Shown one piece after another: positions 1-11,954 of a stretch of 64,000 nucleotides of DNA (position 1 is the first letter of the stretch; each line of letters opens with the position of its first letter). The stretch is taken from positions 9,581,001-9,645,000 of the forward strand of contig JASXTE010000001.1 of NCBI GenBank assembly GCA_030280995.1. Direction: 5' to 3'. Position numbers and translations under genes: made by a program. The notes beneath the pieces are model-generated. The model searched no databases and was not told the origin of the DNA. It saw nothing but the letters and a program-made list of their open reading frames with translations. Source of the stretch: Hemileia vastatrix. Lineage: Eukaryota; Basidiomycota; Pucciniomycetes; Pucciniales; Zaghouaniaceae.

Positions 1-3000
1 TTTTTTAAATAATATGAATTAAATTTTTGTAGATGGTTATATAAAAATTAATATTTGATGCTCAAATTTAAAAAATGTAAAAAGGTCTTGTATGAAATTT
101 CAAGTGGCATTGTATGGAGATTAGGAACAACATCTGTAACTGACAATCAGAACACTATAGGAGATTAAAATTCAAGAAATTCATCCCAAAACTCATGTTG
201 AAAATGTGGAATAATATTTAATTATAGATTTTATTTAATGTAAATTTCTTCTTCTAATTGTTACTAAATATCTTTGAGATTTTTCAGTTTTATTGTAAGT
301 TTTTTTTTCTCAAAATATTTTACAGATAATAAAATTTGACTGATTTTTCAAAGATAAACCATGCAATATTTGTGGGTGGACTTGCTAGCAAGTCCTCAAC
401 TTGAAGTCAGATGGAACTCAGACTGGACTCAGACTGAAATCAGACTGAACTTTACTTTGATCTCATCTTGAGCCCTTAACCAAAAATGGATGAGTCTGTG
501 CTGGAATAATAGTGAAAGTTTAATGAATAATTTATAGAAATAATAACAAGGGAAGATTAATAATCTGATCCATTAACCAAATTATTTTCATAAAACTCAT
601 TTTCATTTTCATTTTGAATTTCACTTGATCTTTAAAAAGACTGAAAATTATACTATTTATTCTAAAAACATCACTTTTAACCTCTCTAATGATTTTATTC
701 TATTTTTTTTTTTTGAAAAAATATAAAATAAGATCAGTGGTTCTTTTTATTGATAACTCCTTTTAACCAAGAATTTGAAGCTTTTATTTTTTAATTTAAA
801 CCTTATTACCTGATTTTTTTTTGTATTTTTATTATTTCTGATTATGAAATATAATTATTTTCAATTCAATGGATTTATTTAAGAAACATATTACACCATG
901 AAAGTTCTCAAGTTTTTATTCTAGAATACTGTGAAAAGACTCATAATTAAAAAAAATAAAAGATAGAAATATGTTTACCTAATTTCTGTTTCAATGAAGT
1001 CCTCTAATAGCTTCTTTACACTAAGCACTAATAATTGATAAATTGTTTAGTTATATGTCTAGAAAAAAGTATAATTCTTATACCATTGAATTTTAATCCA
1101 GTTTTTTACATTTTTGTATGCAAGAAGATGATTAAAATTAAAAGGAAATATCTTTTTGCTCTTTTTTTTTCTATTGAATATTCAACTACTAAGAGTTTTT
1201 GCAATATAAATTTATTCAATGTAATACATATATGATATTCTGGAACTCTTCATGATGTATTTCATCAAAATTCCATTTAAATATGGTTATTTGGTAGAGT
1301 AATCTCATGAGTTGTAATAATTAATCACTACTTATTGAATTTTCCATATGAAAGACCAAAATTCAAGCTAGATGTAAAAATTTAAAGATAATAAAAACAA
1401 ATTAGTATAAATTTATTTAAACTTTATTTTTAGTGCTTGATTTTGCTTCAATGCTGTATTGTGGGATAATTTCAGTGTCAACCTGGGAATAAGCACCATA
1501 TAATTCATAAAGTGTTCTCATGTTAAAAATTTTTTCTTCAGGTAAATATTTTGATTTTATTATTGTTAAAGAACTGAAGTAAATAGGTATAAGTGATACT
1601 TTTTTATAATTCTATCAGTTTCAAATTGAAAAACTATTATATCGTATTTATTTTTTAAAAAAGACACAATAGGTGCTTTTGATTATACCCATGTAGAAAA
1701 GCAGCTGTAAAGGAAAACATTTTTTAATTAAAAATAATATTATTCCATGTTTTAAATGAAAAGAAAAAATATTTCAATTCTATGGTGTTTAAAAATTAAT
1801 TAAATGAAACATTGCTGGTGCACTTTTTTAGTCATTAGAATTAAAGTCTTGATAGGAGTAGTTCACAACTGAACACTTACACACAATTGTAATATTAAAT
1901 ATATGGTTTCAAGATTTATCAATTATTTATTGGAATTATGATATTTATGCTGATTGGTAGTTCTTATATGTTGTTTCTATTCAATTTCTAAGTGTATGAA
2001 AAACAATCCCTTTGATATTTTATTTAAACAGAAGAATTTAAAAAGTTTCTTGAAATATGTCTTATCACAAAGCAATACTGGAATGAGTATATTTTTATAA
2101 AAATTAATTTAAATAGCAAAATTTCAAATATTCTTAACAGATTTAAAACAAAACATAAATATTAAAATTTGACTTTTTTTAAAAATATATATTGATTTAA
2201 AAGATATTTAATTATTTTTTTTTACAAAATGACCAATTCTATCTTGTGAGGCTTCCCTTAAACTTACAAGTATAAGCCTAAAAAATTAATTTGATGCTCT
2301 TAATACTCTATTTAATGTGTACCTAATGCAAAATAATGTTTTTTGAAGAACTTTAAATCTAAGCAGAAGAGCTGATATCTTTTTTATATAATATAGTTGT
2401 ATAAAATTGATTTTTAGTTAGTTTCTTAATCTGTTATATGAAAAGAAATTATATTATAATAAAATATAATCAACTTAAAACTATTTTTAATATATTATTT
2501 TCTAAAAATGATTCTTAATTTGTACTTATTTTCAGAACTTCAAAGTATTTAATAAAAATATTTTGATATAAAAATAAAATTATTTTTATATTTAAAAGTA
2601 TTTAATAAAACTTCTAAAAAAGTATAAATTTTTTCATGGCTTAAATTAGCTTGAACCACATTTGGAAACAAGATTGCACTGAGAGTTCAATCTACGTTCC
2701 ACCAAAAACATGATAAATAATTTTTTTGAAAATGTATATAGTCATTGAAATGAAAAAATTAGTAAAAGAAAGGACTCAGAAAGTTTTTTCTGTTACTGAA
2801 TAGATTATCATAAGTATATTGAGGTAGATAACTTATTGAAATTTTTTAAAGTTGCAGTTATTACAGTCAATTATCCAGTTATATATAGCAATCACAAAAC
2901 AAGAAATAAACCTAAATGGTTATATATGTAGATAAATCTTTTCTTCAACCTTTACTTGAATTATTTAATTTAATTCAAAGCTATTTTTAATCTAACCAAC

Positions 3001-3330
3001 ATATTATACTATTAAATTTAAAAATAAATGCAATAAACTCATAAAATATATAAGTTCAATAGTTTAAATTTCTTTAATTTTTTTGTTCTATTTATCAACT
3101 TTTTGCTACAATTTTCCTATTATATTATTTATTTATATCATGTATAGTTATCAGAAGCATTCTGTGAATTCTTGGGTAAAAAAGCAAAATATTATTTCAT
3201 CACCAATTACTTTACTATATTACTTTCTTGGTCTTAACGTGCATTGTAAATTAAAAATATAAAATAAAGACATATAAAATATAGGTTTAAGCTCAAAAAT
3301 ATCAATAAAAAATAATTGTCAAAAATTTTC
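1..3330. other. AT-rich gene-free region
   Basis: Very AT-rich sequence with many short A and T runs. On both strands I see only short open frames without recognisable domains or splice structure. I find no gene, RNA gene or well-bounded transposon. The one distinct landmark is the palindrome at 378-395, listed separately. Confidence 0.6.
378..395. repeat. 18-bp perfect palindrome
   Basis: GGACTTGCTAGCAAGTCC reads the same on both strands. The 16-bp core GACTTGCTAGCAAGTC recurs perfectly at 5894-5909 and with one change (GACTTGCTAGTAAGTC) at 4039-4054. At the two later sites it sits in a longer conserved repeat context; here the flanks differ. Confidence 0.7.
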
Positions 3331-3379
3331 CATATTGGCAGAATAGAGCTGTAGATTGAGGGGGTAGACTCTGATGTTT

Positions 3380-3800
3380 TCCCAAAGAACAAATTTCACT
3401 CTCCATTTTTCACTACCTCAATGGACAACCTCTCAATCTCTCCACACAACCTTTTCTGCCTTGTCATTTCTGTTAATTTTATTGCCACTCTCCATGCTTT
3501 TATTGCCCTCCTGATACATTTGCTACATCCTTTAAGCTTCAAAATCTAAGTTTAAGCCCCCCTCACTACTCCCCTCCACTCTATTTTCACTTTTAACACA
3601 ACTTCACCCCTTTTTCAAAAGAAATAAAGAGAAGAGAAGGGAGAGGGGGGGAAAGAGAGGAGAGTTGTTTTCTCACTGTGAAGGGAAGGGATAGGGTATA
3701 AAGGGTAAGTAGATGGCAAGGTTAGCAACAAGATAAGGGGGGTAGGATAGGAAGTCAGATTGAAGATAAGGGAGAGTTAGGGGAGGGAGGTATCAGATGG
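3380..3800. repeat. Pyrimidine tract facing purine tract
   Basis: A CT-rich stretch (about 3400-3610) is followed directly by a GA-rich stretch (about 3620-3800). The arrangement resembles imperfect foldback arms, as at 4400-5060 and in the large element at 44430-48317. I see no clean terminal repeats or target duplication, so this is a compositional description only. An 18-bp hairpin of two 8-bp arms (GCACTAGA/TCTAGTGC) lies just downstream at 3850-3867. Confidence 0.35.
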
Positions 3801-3879
3801 AAGTCCCACTTGGAATTTTACCAGGAATCATTTCAGGAAGCAGAAAAAAGCACTAGATGTCTAGTGCACACTATTTTCG

Positions 3880-4077
3880 TACCATGAATATTTTTTGAAC
3901 TATTAATCAACTGTGGTTCAATGAAGGTTCAAATCAGTTTCAAGGTGTTTTCAAAGTAAATTCAATATTTCTTCATGATTGTTTCATCACCACCTCAATG
4001 TGTGCTGAAAAAAATATGAATTAGGGTTCAAGGTTGCGGACTTGCTAGTAAGTCAGCCCCCCATATTGTGTGGTGAT
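3880..4077. repeat. Dispersed repeat, copy 1
   Basis: About 200 bp that align by eye with 5740-5932. The shared features are alternating 'ttca' phrases, a 'catcaccacctcaatg'-like segment, the sequence GGTTCAAGGTTGCGGACTTG, the palindrome core, and the common end CCCCCCATATTGTGTGGTGA. No protein-coding content is visible. The family and its mode of spread are unknown. The palindrome here is broken by one substitution. Confidence 0.6.
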
Positions 4078-4399
4078 ATGTATAGCTATTATCCTCATAA
4101 AATGAAATCATTGGAAAGAAGGAATGTATTTCTATGTATTGATTAATTTCAATATTTCATTACTTTTGATTTTTTCAATTTTATTATTGATATAAGTAGT
4201 AAAAACTTATGTATCTTGAATTACTGAAGATCTATAAAAAGCCTTAAACTAGAATTTAATTTCAGCTAAATTAAAAATGGAGGTCTCCACTTTGGCATAA
4301 AAGGATGAAGAATTTAAGTCCATAACTCAGTACTCATATGATTGAAATAAAGCTACTTCTGTAGTAAGAGATACAAGATGAAGGTGAATTATGATGTTT

Positions 4400-5060
4400 G
4401 GTAATAAAATAACATCCACCCTCTCATTTCTAAAAACTCTTATTTCAATTTTTCTCAACCACTTTTTCTAATTTTCTCACTCTTACTAGCACCTTTATAT
4501 GTGATCATATTTGCTCAACAAATGTTTTTCTACCTTCCTTTCACCTTTCACTTTTCTCTCCTCCTTTTTCTTTCACTCCCTATCCCACAAATCTTAACCT
4601 GTTTCTTGTACCATAAAATTGCTCCCCACTCCTTCCAATACCCTTTAATCAACAGTCAAACCCATTCTTATCCCTTTTTCTATCCTCAATTATATTTACA
4701 GCCTCTTTAAACCCATTTACTTCCCTCTCTACCCGTTTTATTTCAACACATATCTCCAATTTTTATCATAACCCTTTGCATTTGCTACACTTAACCTCTC
4801 ATCAATCCCTTTTCATTTCCTTCTTAAAAAAATCCTCTTGGTTTCTATGAGCTATAACAGGCATAAAAGACTGGGGAAGTGATAAATAGGGATGGGAAGA
4901 AGTGGAAAGGGGTAGGGATGCTTTTAAAGGGTCAGAGAGCATTTGATAGGAGAAGAATAGGTTTAAAATCATGGAAAAAATTGTGTTGAGGGAATAGAAA
5001 AGAAATTTTTAACAGGGGAATTATATTGAAGATAATTTTTTACTTAAGACAGAAGTTAGG
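4400..5060. repeat. Pyrimidine-rich/purine-rich foldback-like block
   Basis: A long CT-rich tract (about 4410-4830) is followed by a GA-rich tract (about 4860-5050), the same arrangement as at 3380-3800. The longest open frame in the CT-rich arm is low complexity (mostly Phe, Leu, Ser, Pro) and is not treated as a gene. Confidence 0.35.
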
Positions 5061-5739
5061 AATGGAGAGTTAAGTAATAGTGTAATACAAAATAAAATAA
5101 TAATAAAACATGAGAAATATGTTATATAGCATGGAAAAAGGAATGGAATCAACTCAAAAAAACAAATAGAAATCAAAATACCCATTTTGATACTATTCAT
5201 TCTAATAAAATTACATTTTATGTCTTTCTTTTTTCATATTTTTGGAGATAAAGGGTTAATATCTTGTAAAAAATACCATTACAAGCATACCTTTTTTTTA
5301 TTGAATAGAAAACAGAATAGATATTGATATTAGAGCTTAATTTTATCACTAAAGTATTATTCCCTTCATTTTTATAAGTTTTTTACATTTTTCACATATT
5401 ATAAATGATAATAATGGCTAATAAAATCTTTTTGAATAATTAGAATTCAATTTTTGTTTCATATTCTTACTGAGGAAATTTAATAGAATATATTAATTTC
5501 CAAAATATTTTTCTTGAATGATTCACTATAGTGCCTTACAATTTCACCATATATTAAAAATTAAGTATAATTGTTTGAACAATAAAGATCACTTTTCTTT
5601 CAATTTAAATTGGGGTGTGTCTAGTTTTACATGCCACAAAGTATAAAATTATTTTAAACATTTTGTAGCTTTCCAGGCTGGTTCAGCTGTGGGGAGGGCT
5701 GATTTCAACATCCCAGTACAAACTTTTGTTTTTAATGCT

Positions 5740-5932
5740 TCAACATTGTTTCAAAAAATGTTCACATGTACTTCAATAATTAATCAAGCTAGTTTCATCA
5801 GAGGTTCAATGTATTTTCACACTTTATTCCCTATTGCTTCATCACTACCTCAATGGGTGCTCAATTAGATATGAATTTAGGTTCAAGGTTGCGGACTTGC
5901 TAGCAAGTCTGCCCCCCATATTGTGTGGTGAG
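5740..5932. repeat. Dispersed repeat, copy 2
   Basis: Second copy of the repeat at 3880-4077, with the palindrome GACTTGCTAGCAAGTC intact at 5894-5909 and the same end CCCCCCATATTGTGTGGTGA. The two copies lie about 1.85 kb apart in direct orientation. Confidence 0.6.
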
Positions 5933-7023
5933 AAGCAGGCCTCATACCACCTCAAACCATGCCAACAACCATTATGCACTGTTTGTCAGGAACTGGCTTG
6001 GTGCCTGATCTAGAATTGCCCATAGTGCAAAAACAGCAAAAAATAAAAAAACTAAAACGAAATATTATGAGCATAAAAAACAACAAAGAAAATAAAAAAC
6101 ATACCTTTAGTTATAGAAAAGGAAAAAAATCTTGAAATCTTGAGGTGCCAGAGGTAAATGTGACACAGCAGGAGCAGGTGGAAGGGGTGGAAGGTGAAAG
6201 ATCTGATGCATAAAAAATTGTGAAGACTATCTTCCAGGCAATGTATGCTTATTTAATTTTGAATGCGAATATGCACAATGAGTATGCATATGCATATTGT
6301 ATATTTCATATTACATATGCATTTGCTTAAAATGAGTTTAACTGTTGGACAAGTGATGCTCAAGCTCTGATCAAGTTGGGATCAAGTAAGGACCAACCTG
6401 AGTCCAATCTCTGGCAAAATACAGTTTCTACCAGTGTATATCTGGTTGACTAGCGGCTTCCCAACATTTTTAAATCAACCCCCCTAATTTCCTGAGTGGT
6501 TAACATCTGAAAGAAAACTTATTAATCTACTGTGACATTTCTTCTGAAGTCACTCAACAAACTACTCAAAAAATGAATAGTTTTGAGAAAGAAATTAATT
6601 TTCTATCCCAGGCAGTTTAAGATAAGTGTACTAAACCAAGAAACAAGCAATTGTTAGATTCTGGATTAGACACCTTGGAACAATGTTGACTTAAAAAGCC
6701 TCTGTTATGCCCCTCCTATAAGTGATCTACTGAGTCTGGAAAGTGTATGTAAATAAGCATAAATGGTGAATCGAACAAAATTTTGGCTTTTCAACTACAC
6801 AAGAGGGCTTTATAATCACTTGTTTACCATGAGATGCAATATACTATTTAATTGAACAAGTAAATATCTTTTAGAGTTTTTTACTCTTCTTTTTTCCTCA
6901 ATACTTATCATGAACTTTTTATCCATATATACCTTCTCTACTTTTGTTCATATAAACATACATCTTGGTCTTCCTTACACTGAGTATCATTGAGTGATAT
7001 AACTCCCATGTGGAATTGAAGAC
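5933..7023. other. Intergenic, nothing recognised
   Basis: No convincing coding or RNA feature. This is the 3' flank of the DBP8-like gene on the minus strand. Confidence 0.5.
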
Positions 7024-8864
7024 CTATGTGAGTTCGACATTTTTCAAACTTTTAGATTTCCGCTTGCCATGACGGTCAAGTTTTTGCTGCTTCATTTTAT
7101 GTATCAGTTTTTTTTCTCCGAATTTAATTTCTTGCAAAGTCTTTTATTTGTTAACATATAACACAAGTAAATTTTATTGGATTTATATCAGATAAAACAT
7201 AATAGATCAGTCTGAGCTGTGGCAAGTTATTATGTCGGTAAAAAATGATTTTAGTGGAGAACTTACCAGAATTGCTTCACGTTTGGCCCTGCTAATAACA
7301 TTGAGATTCGCAAGTACATCTTTTTCAGGAATCACAATTTCTTCCAACTTCTTCTGCACTCTTGCCTCGACAGCTAATATACACTTCACATCTGATTCAC
7401 AGACAAAACTGACGCTGACACCACCCTCAGAAACCGCAGCTTCCCCACGACAGGTTCTCCCAACTCGATGGACATATTCATCGGGATCACTGGGTACATC
7501 CCAATTGATAACTACACCAACATGTTTGAAATCTAACCCTCGTGAGCCTACATCAGTAGAAATTAAAACATTAGCTTTCCGAGTTTCAAAAAGCGCCAAG
7601 TGTTGAAGGCGAGTTGCCTGAGATAAATGAGAGTGAAGGGTAGTGCAATGAAATTGGTGAGGGAGAGTTGGAGAAGTGAGCAAATGGTGCAACATCTCGG
7701 CAGTGTAGGGCTTGGCGACAAAAATGATAGTTTGGGGAAGTATCCGGGTCGGATCGTTTTCCAGATTATCTTCATTCTTGCTATTTTTGTGACTTTTCCT
7801 AGACTTAAGGGTGGTGGCTGTTTTTGGAATTGAAGCTGGTTTGGCACCCGTTAAAGAACAAATGTCAAGAAGTACATGATATAAATGACATTCTTTAACT
7901 TGAGAAGGCACAAATGTATACATTTGACGAAGATTAGGAGGAAGATTGACTCTAGAAGGGCAAGCTCCAGATAAAGTCAGTTGATTGACAACAAAAGAAT
8001 TGCTCAGTGTTGACACAAACTATAGTGACAAACTGATTAGGGCCACAAAGATGAATGGATGGCTTAGGCCGTCCAGATCCCGAACTTTTAGAACCCAAGG
8101 CAAGTACAGATTCAGTCATTGTAGCTGTGAAGAGCAAAGTCTGACGTTTATCGGGGGTAGGAAGATGATTATGAATCAAATAAGATAATGGCTCTGCAAA
8201 AGTTGGCGTCAACATCCGATCTGCTTCATCCAAAACCTGGGGGAGATATAAGAAAATCAAAACAAGTCTTAACTATTTAGGGTCAAAAATTCACTAGAAA
8301 GGGGAAGATGATATTCAATTAGGTATAACAACCGACCAGAAAGTGGCACCTAGACAAACCCCACCGTCCATGTTCACCATCAGCACTTTTGAGATGATCA
8401 ACTAGCCTGCCAGGGGTAGCAACAATTACATGAGGGCGTTTGTTGAGTTCGACAGCTTGAGCAATCATGTCCATCCCACCAACAACTACAGCACAGCTAA
8501 AACCATGGAGGACAGCTTGGCCAAGTAATCTAAACTGCGACGCAATTTGGAAAGCAAGTTCTCTTGTGGGAGTGAGAACCAATGCGAAGGGGCCAGAGGG
8601 GTCATGGCAAAGTTTATGGAGGATTGGTAGAACAAAAGCCAATGTCTTTCCAGAGCCGGTATGAGCAGATCCAATGACATCACGGCCTGGTGACGAAATG
8701 AAAGTTCAGTAAGAGAGTAAGGAAGACAATAGATGGAGGAAGAAAGCTCAACCTTGGAGGATGTCAGGGATGGCGGCAAGTTGTATCGGAGTGGGAGAAA
8801 CAATGGAGAGGGCAGCAAGAGCCTTGACAAGGGAGGAGTTGATGCCAAGAGCAGAAAATTCCAT
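7024..8864 (-). CDS. DBP8: DEAD-box ATP-dependent RNA helicase, DBP8/DDX49-like
   Basis: Predicted nucleolar RNA helicase for small-subunit rRNA maturation. Four exons read by eye: 8864-8753, 8686-8337, 8236-7267 and 7140-7024, total about 515 aa. Motifs in order: Q-motif region with SPTPIQ (about residues 22-27), AHTGSGKT (Walker A), PTRELA, GG, ATPGR, DEAD (about 157-160), TATMT in the SAT position, TIIFVAK (motif IV), [11 protein letters not shown] (motif V) and HRVGRTCR (motif VI). The C-terminal exon is Lys-rich ([14 protein letters not shown]), as expected for the family tail. Introns 1 and 4 end or begin with clear AG/GTAAGT signals. The donor GTCGGT of intron 2 is weaker but gives an exact HFLVLDEAD join. 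One oddity: around 8000-8040 the frame must change by one base between the IHLCGPNQ segment and the [14 protein letters not shown] segment, because exon 3 is 970 nt long. This is a real frameshift, a sequencing error or a missed micro-intron. Assignment to DBP8/DDX49 rather than another DEAD-box subfamily rests on overall recall of the motif context. Confidence 0.85.
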
Positions 8865-9274
8865 CTTGGAAAGGCTGGAAAGAATAAGAAATCACCAAGA
8901 TGGACAAACAATAAATTTGCAGCAGTTGGTGAAAAAAAAGAATGTTTTTTGTCAAACACTTTCAATTCAGTGCTCAAAACAAAAATTCTTGGTTCAGACC
9001 AGCCAAAAAAATTTATGTCTGTTTATTGATGCATATATTATCACACTGCATATCAAGAAGGTCAAAAAGACCTCTAGGGACCATGGTGTGAAATCAAGGG
9101 AAAAGTGTGCTGACACCGATTTTATGATGAGAGATCAAACAAATTTGAATGAGCAAAGCTCACTTATGAGTACAAAATAACTCAATTTCTAGCCCTCATT
9201 GAGTTTTTGTTGAGATGAGGAGAATAAGAACCTATTTCTTCCCTTCACCCCACCAAAAAAATATCTAGCACTTC
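8865..9274. other. Intergenic between two minus-strand genes
   Basis: About 410 bp separating the PKR1-like gene from the start of the DBP8-like gene. It should contain the DBP8 promoter and PKR1 3' end. No individual element can be assigned with confidence. Confidence 0.5.
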
Positions 9275-9701
9275 TCAATCTGATTTGTGGTCGTTGTAGT
9301 TCTCGCCAATTTTTGGAGTAACCGAATGAGAGTTGATCCGTCTGAGTTCTGCTATAAACCTGGCACACATTCCAGTATTATCAGTATGATCCTGAACTAC
9401 TGCCTCATTTACGCGTTTCAAATGCTCATTGATCTTATCTTCTGTCAATTCCTATGTACAACAACTATAGATTTAAAAACAGACTGGCTCACCATCGCAC
9501 ACTCAACCACAACGCAATATCAACTCCCAGCAAGGCGACCACATGATAGTTTCCTGATGTGAGGACTAGCAGGCCAATCAATGTCGCCGTCAGTGCCCCA
9601 AACGACAGATCCATGGCTTGGACGAGCCCTGTATCGGGCACGACCGGCTGCGTCTTCGATGGAAGCACTGAATCCAATACCGACTTCCAAATAGAGCTCA
9701 T
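9275..9701 (-). CDS. PKR1: PKR1-like V-ATPase assembly factor
   Basis: Small membrane protein, probably of the endoplasmic reticulum, belonging to the family that helps assemble the V-ATPase Vo sector. The first exon (9701-9489) starts MSSIWKSVLDSVL. It then shows the family layout: an N-terminal amphipathic stretch, an AMDLSFGAL segment and two hydrophobic segments (about residues 31-67) around HVVALLG, ending LWLSVRW. At that point a donor G|GTGAGC appears. Downstream, an open frame of 59 codons (9451-9275, beginning ELTEDKINEHLKRVNEAV) looks like the charged C-terminal tail. By eye the short candidate intron (about 40 bp) does not join the two frames exactly: the best acceptor (ACATAG) leaves the tail one base out of phase. 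The tail may need another splice site, or the copy may be frameshifted. Family assignment is from remembered similarity. Confidence 0.6.
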
Positions 9702-9894
9702 AATATCCTTTCACAAATCCTTGCTTTTGCTTTGTAGAATGCCAAAGATGCTATTAGTTAGCTTCTAATAAGATTGTAAAAGGTATGGGCTGTGCTGTTG
9801 AGTAAATGTATTGATTTATTTGATTACAACTTGATGTTTTTGAGTGCATTTGAGATGTTGCTATGTTAGGTTTCATATAGCGAAAACTTGAACT
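9702..9894. promoter_or_regulatory. Short upstream region of PKR1-like gene
   Basis: Only 193 bp separate the PKR1-like start codon from the Copia 5' LTR at 9895. This interval, possibly together with the LTR, must supply the promoter. I see no clear TATA box in it. Confidence 0.35.
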
Positions 9895-10036
9895 TGTTGA
9901 GAGAGATAGGTTACACTCAACTGTGCCGCAGCTACCCTATATACTTGTATATAAATCTTACGCTAATTATTAGTTTATGTGAGCCTTTACGAGACAATAA
10001 AAGAAAATAACATATTCAAACCCCTCTGCCTCAATA
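9895..10036 (+). repeat. Copia 5' LTR
   Basis: 142 bp, TGTTGAG...CTCAATA, matching 25149-25289. The sequence immediately inside, GGTTATGGGCC at 10037-10047, is the likely tRNA primer-binding site. Its tRNA partner is not identified with certainty. Confidence 0.88.
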
Positions 10037-10406
10037 GGTTATGGGCCTCTAATTAGCACTCCTTTTTTTATTATTATTACTATTTTCTTATCAGCTCACT
10101 CAATCTTTTTCTTTCCTCCTTTTTTTCCTATCACCTCACTCAATTTTTTTTCACTTCCTTTTTTTTCTTCTTTGTTTTCTCCTTTTCTTCTCTCTCCTTG
10201 TCTTTTCCTTTTCTTCCTTTTTGATGTCTCTTTCTGCTCTCTTCCTCTTTCAACAATTAGGTCAGCATCTTGGCCAGATCCTGAATTTTAAGTGCGGATG
10301 CACATTTAATCCAAAAGTTTCTTTTTTTCCATTCTCTTTTCTCTCTTCTTTCCTCTTTTCATTTAAACCCTCCAAAAGGTAAAAAAATAAAAAAATAAAA
10401 CAAACC

Positions 10407-11874
10407 ATGTCTTCTGACACAACCCCAACTCCAGCAACACAAGACCCTCCACCACACCAATTGACTACCAACACTCAAGCCTCAACTTTGGCAACCAATT
10501 GTCTAATTGCCAGACACTCCTCAACAAATTGACCCCCTCCCACCTTGGCATCTACAGCAGCCTCTGCAACCCCACTTCCCCCCATGCAGCAAAGCTTGGG
10601 TTCCTGGGATTGTGACAAACAATGACATGTTACCCAATCCATTGCTAATGCCAAGCAGGAACTCAAATCTTGGACCAATATCCTGAAGACTGATGGGTCT
10701 AATTTCAATACTTGGTTCTGCAATGTCAAGATAATGCTGGATGAATACACTGACAATAGCCTTTACTTATTATGAGTTGTTGTGGACACCAATACATCAA
10801 AAGAAAAAATCACTTGTACAATTGTCCTTAATTCAATCCCACCTGAGATCAGATCACTGGTTATTGATGCCAAACCCGTATCTGGTCTCTACCAAGAACA
10901 CAATTCAGGACTCAATGTACCAAGCAAAGCATGACAATTACATGTCTGAGACCAACTAGCTGGACTTAGCCTCAAAGATTTTGCCAACCCTACTCTTTTA
11001 ATAGGGGGTATCAATGTTCAGGGATCTGCAATTAGGGATCAGGAATTTTTTTTTCCAGGATCAGACATTATTAATTGCCAAAGATTCTTATCCACTAGCC
11101 CTGGGGCTAGTGGATAAGGAATCCATGATAATGCATTATCCCGCCTCTTATACCCCAATTTCCATTTCTAACTCCTGATCCCAAACTCATCACATCCATG
11201 AGGCATATCCAGAGAGTAGTCCAAGATGTGGTTATGGCAGAAAGTTGTGCAACATGTGGTTATGACAGAAAGTTGTCCAAGATGTGGTTATGAAAAATTG
11301 AGTAGAAAAATGTCAGATAAGAGGTGAACATTGACACGTAAAATGTCTAATAACCCAATTATTAGCAAAAATAATTGCGGAAGATAATTGGGGTATAAGG
11401 ATTTTTATCTGCAATTAATTTAATTGCAGATCAATCAACATTGATACCCCCTAATAACTAGATTTAAAGAATGTGTAAACAGATTCAAGAACCATGGTCC
11501 ATATATCAATGAAGATACAGTCCTGGGTATCCTCCTTCAGCAGGCCATTAAAAGCAATCCTGTCTTTTATGAGAAGGTACTTGAAGACCAGGAACTCAGC
11601 ATCAAATTTTCTGGCAAATATCTGTCTTACATGGAACTACAATGAGTTATGGTGAATGTATGGGACCATATCAAAGTTGGGAAAGCTCTGACATCACAGT
11701 CAGCTGTTGTCTTGCCCAATAATCTGAAAGCACAAGTAGCTGAACTTAACCTGGGACAGACAGGAACAAGCATTCCCAATCAAGCACCTATGGCAATGGC
11801 GTGCAGACAACCTTTGTGCTGGAATTGTGATTCTCCAGATCACCTGCAATCTGGCTGCCATTGACATCCTGCAT
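10407..11874 (+). pseudogene. Copia gag, broken and split by a MITE
   Basis: The reading frame starts at the ATG of MSSDTTPTPATQ (10407) and continues with stops. It includes a segment like KTDGSNFNTWFCNVKIML, typical of Copia Gag (UBN2-like) proteins. The frame is interrupted by the MITE at 11004-11451 and resumes with RFKECVNRFKNHG. A zinc knuckle C-X2-C-X4-H-X4-C (CWNCDSPDHLQSGC) lies at 11817-11858. Gag would package element RNA. This copy cannot make an intact protein. Confidence 0.75.
11004..11451. mobile_element. Harbinger-like MITE in Copia gag
   Basis: 448 bp with terminal inverted repeats beginning GGGGGTATCAATGTTCA on the left and GGGGGTATCAATGTTGA read inward from the right. TAATA flanks both sides (10999-11003 and 11452-11456); the duplication could equally be read as AAT with one more terminal base. 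An internal hairpin at 11087-11118 has 16-bp arms (CTTATCCACTAGCCCT) with one central mismatch. No coding capacity. The ends match the larger element at 44430-48317, with which it also shares internal sequence. Confidence 0.85.
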
Positions 11875-11954
11875 TCAGTAATAATAGAAGACCTTCTATT
11901 CCTAATTTCACTCCCCCACAAACATATAGGGCTTTTTACCAGGTTCTTGCTCCT

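Noticed and set aside
4501..4710. 69-codon open frame rich in Phe, Leu, Pro
   Set aside because: It is a CT-rich tract with low-complexity translation and no family resemblance.
7232..7606. 124-codon plus-strand frame over the helicase
   Set aside because: It lies antisense to conserved helicase motifs and has no features of its own.
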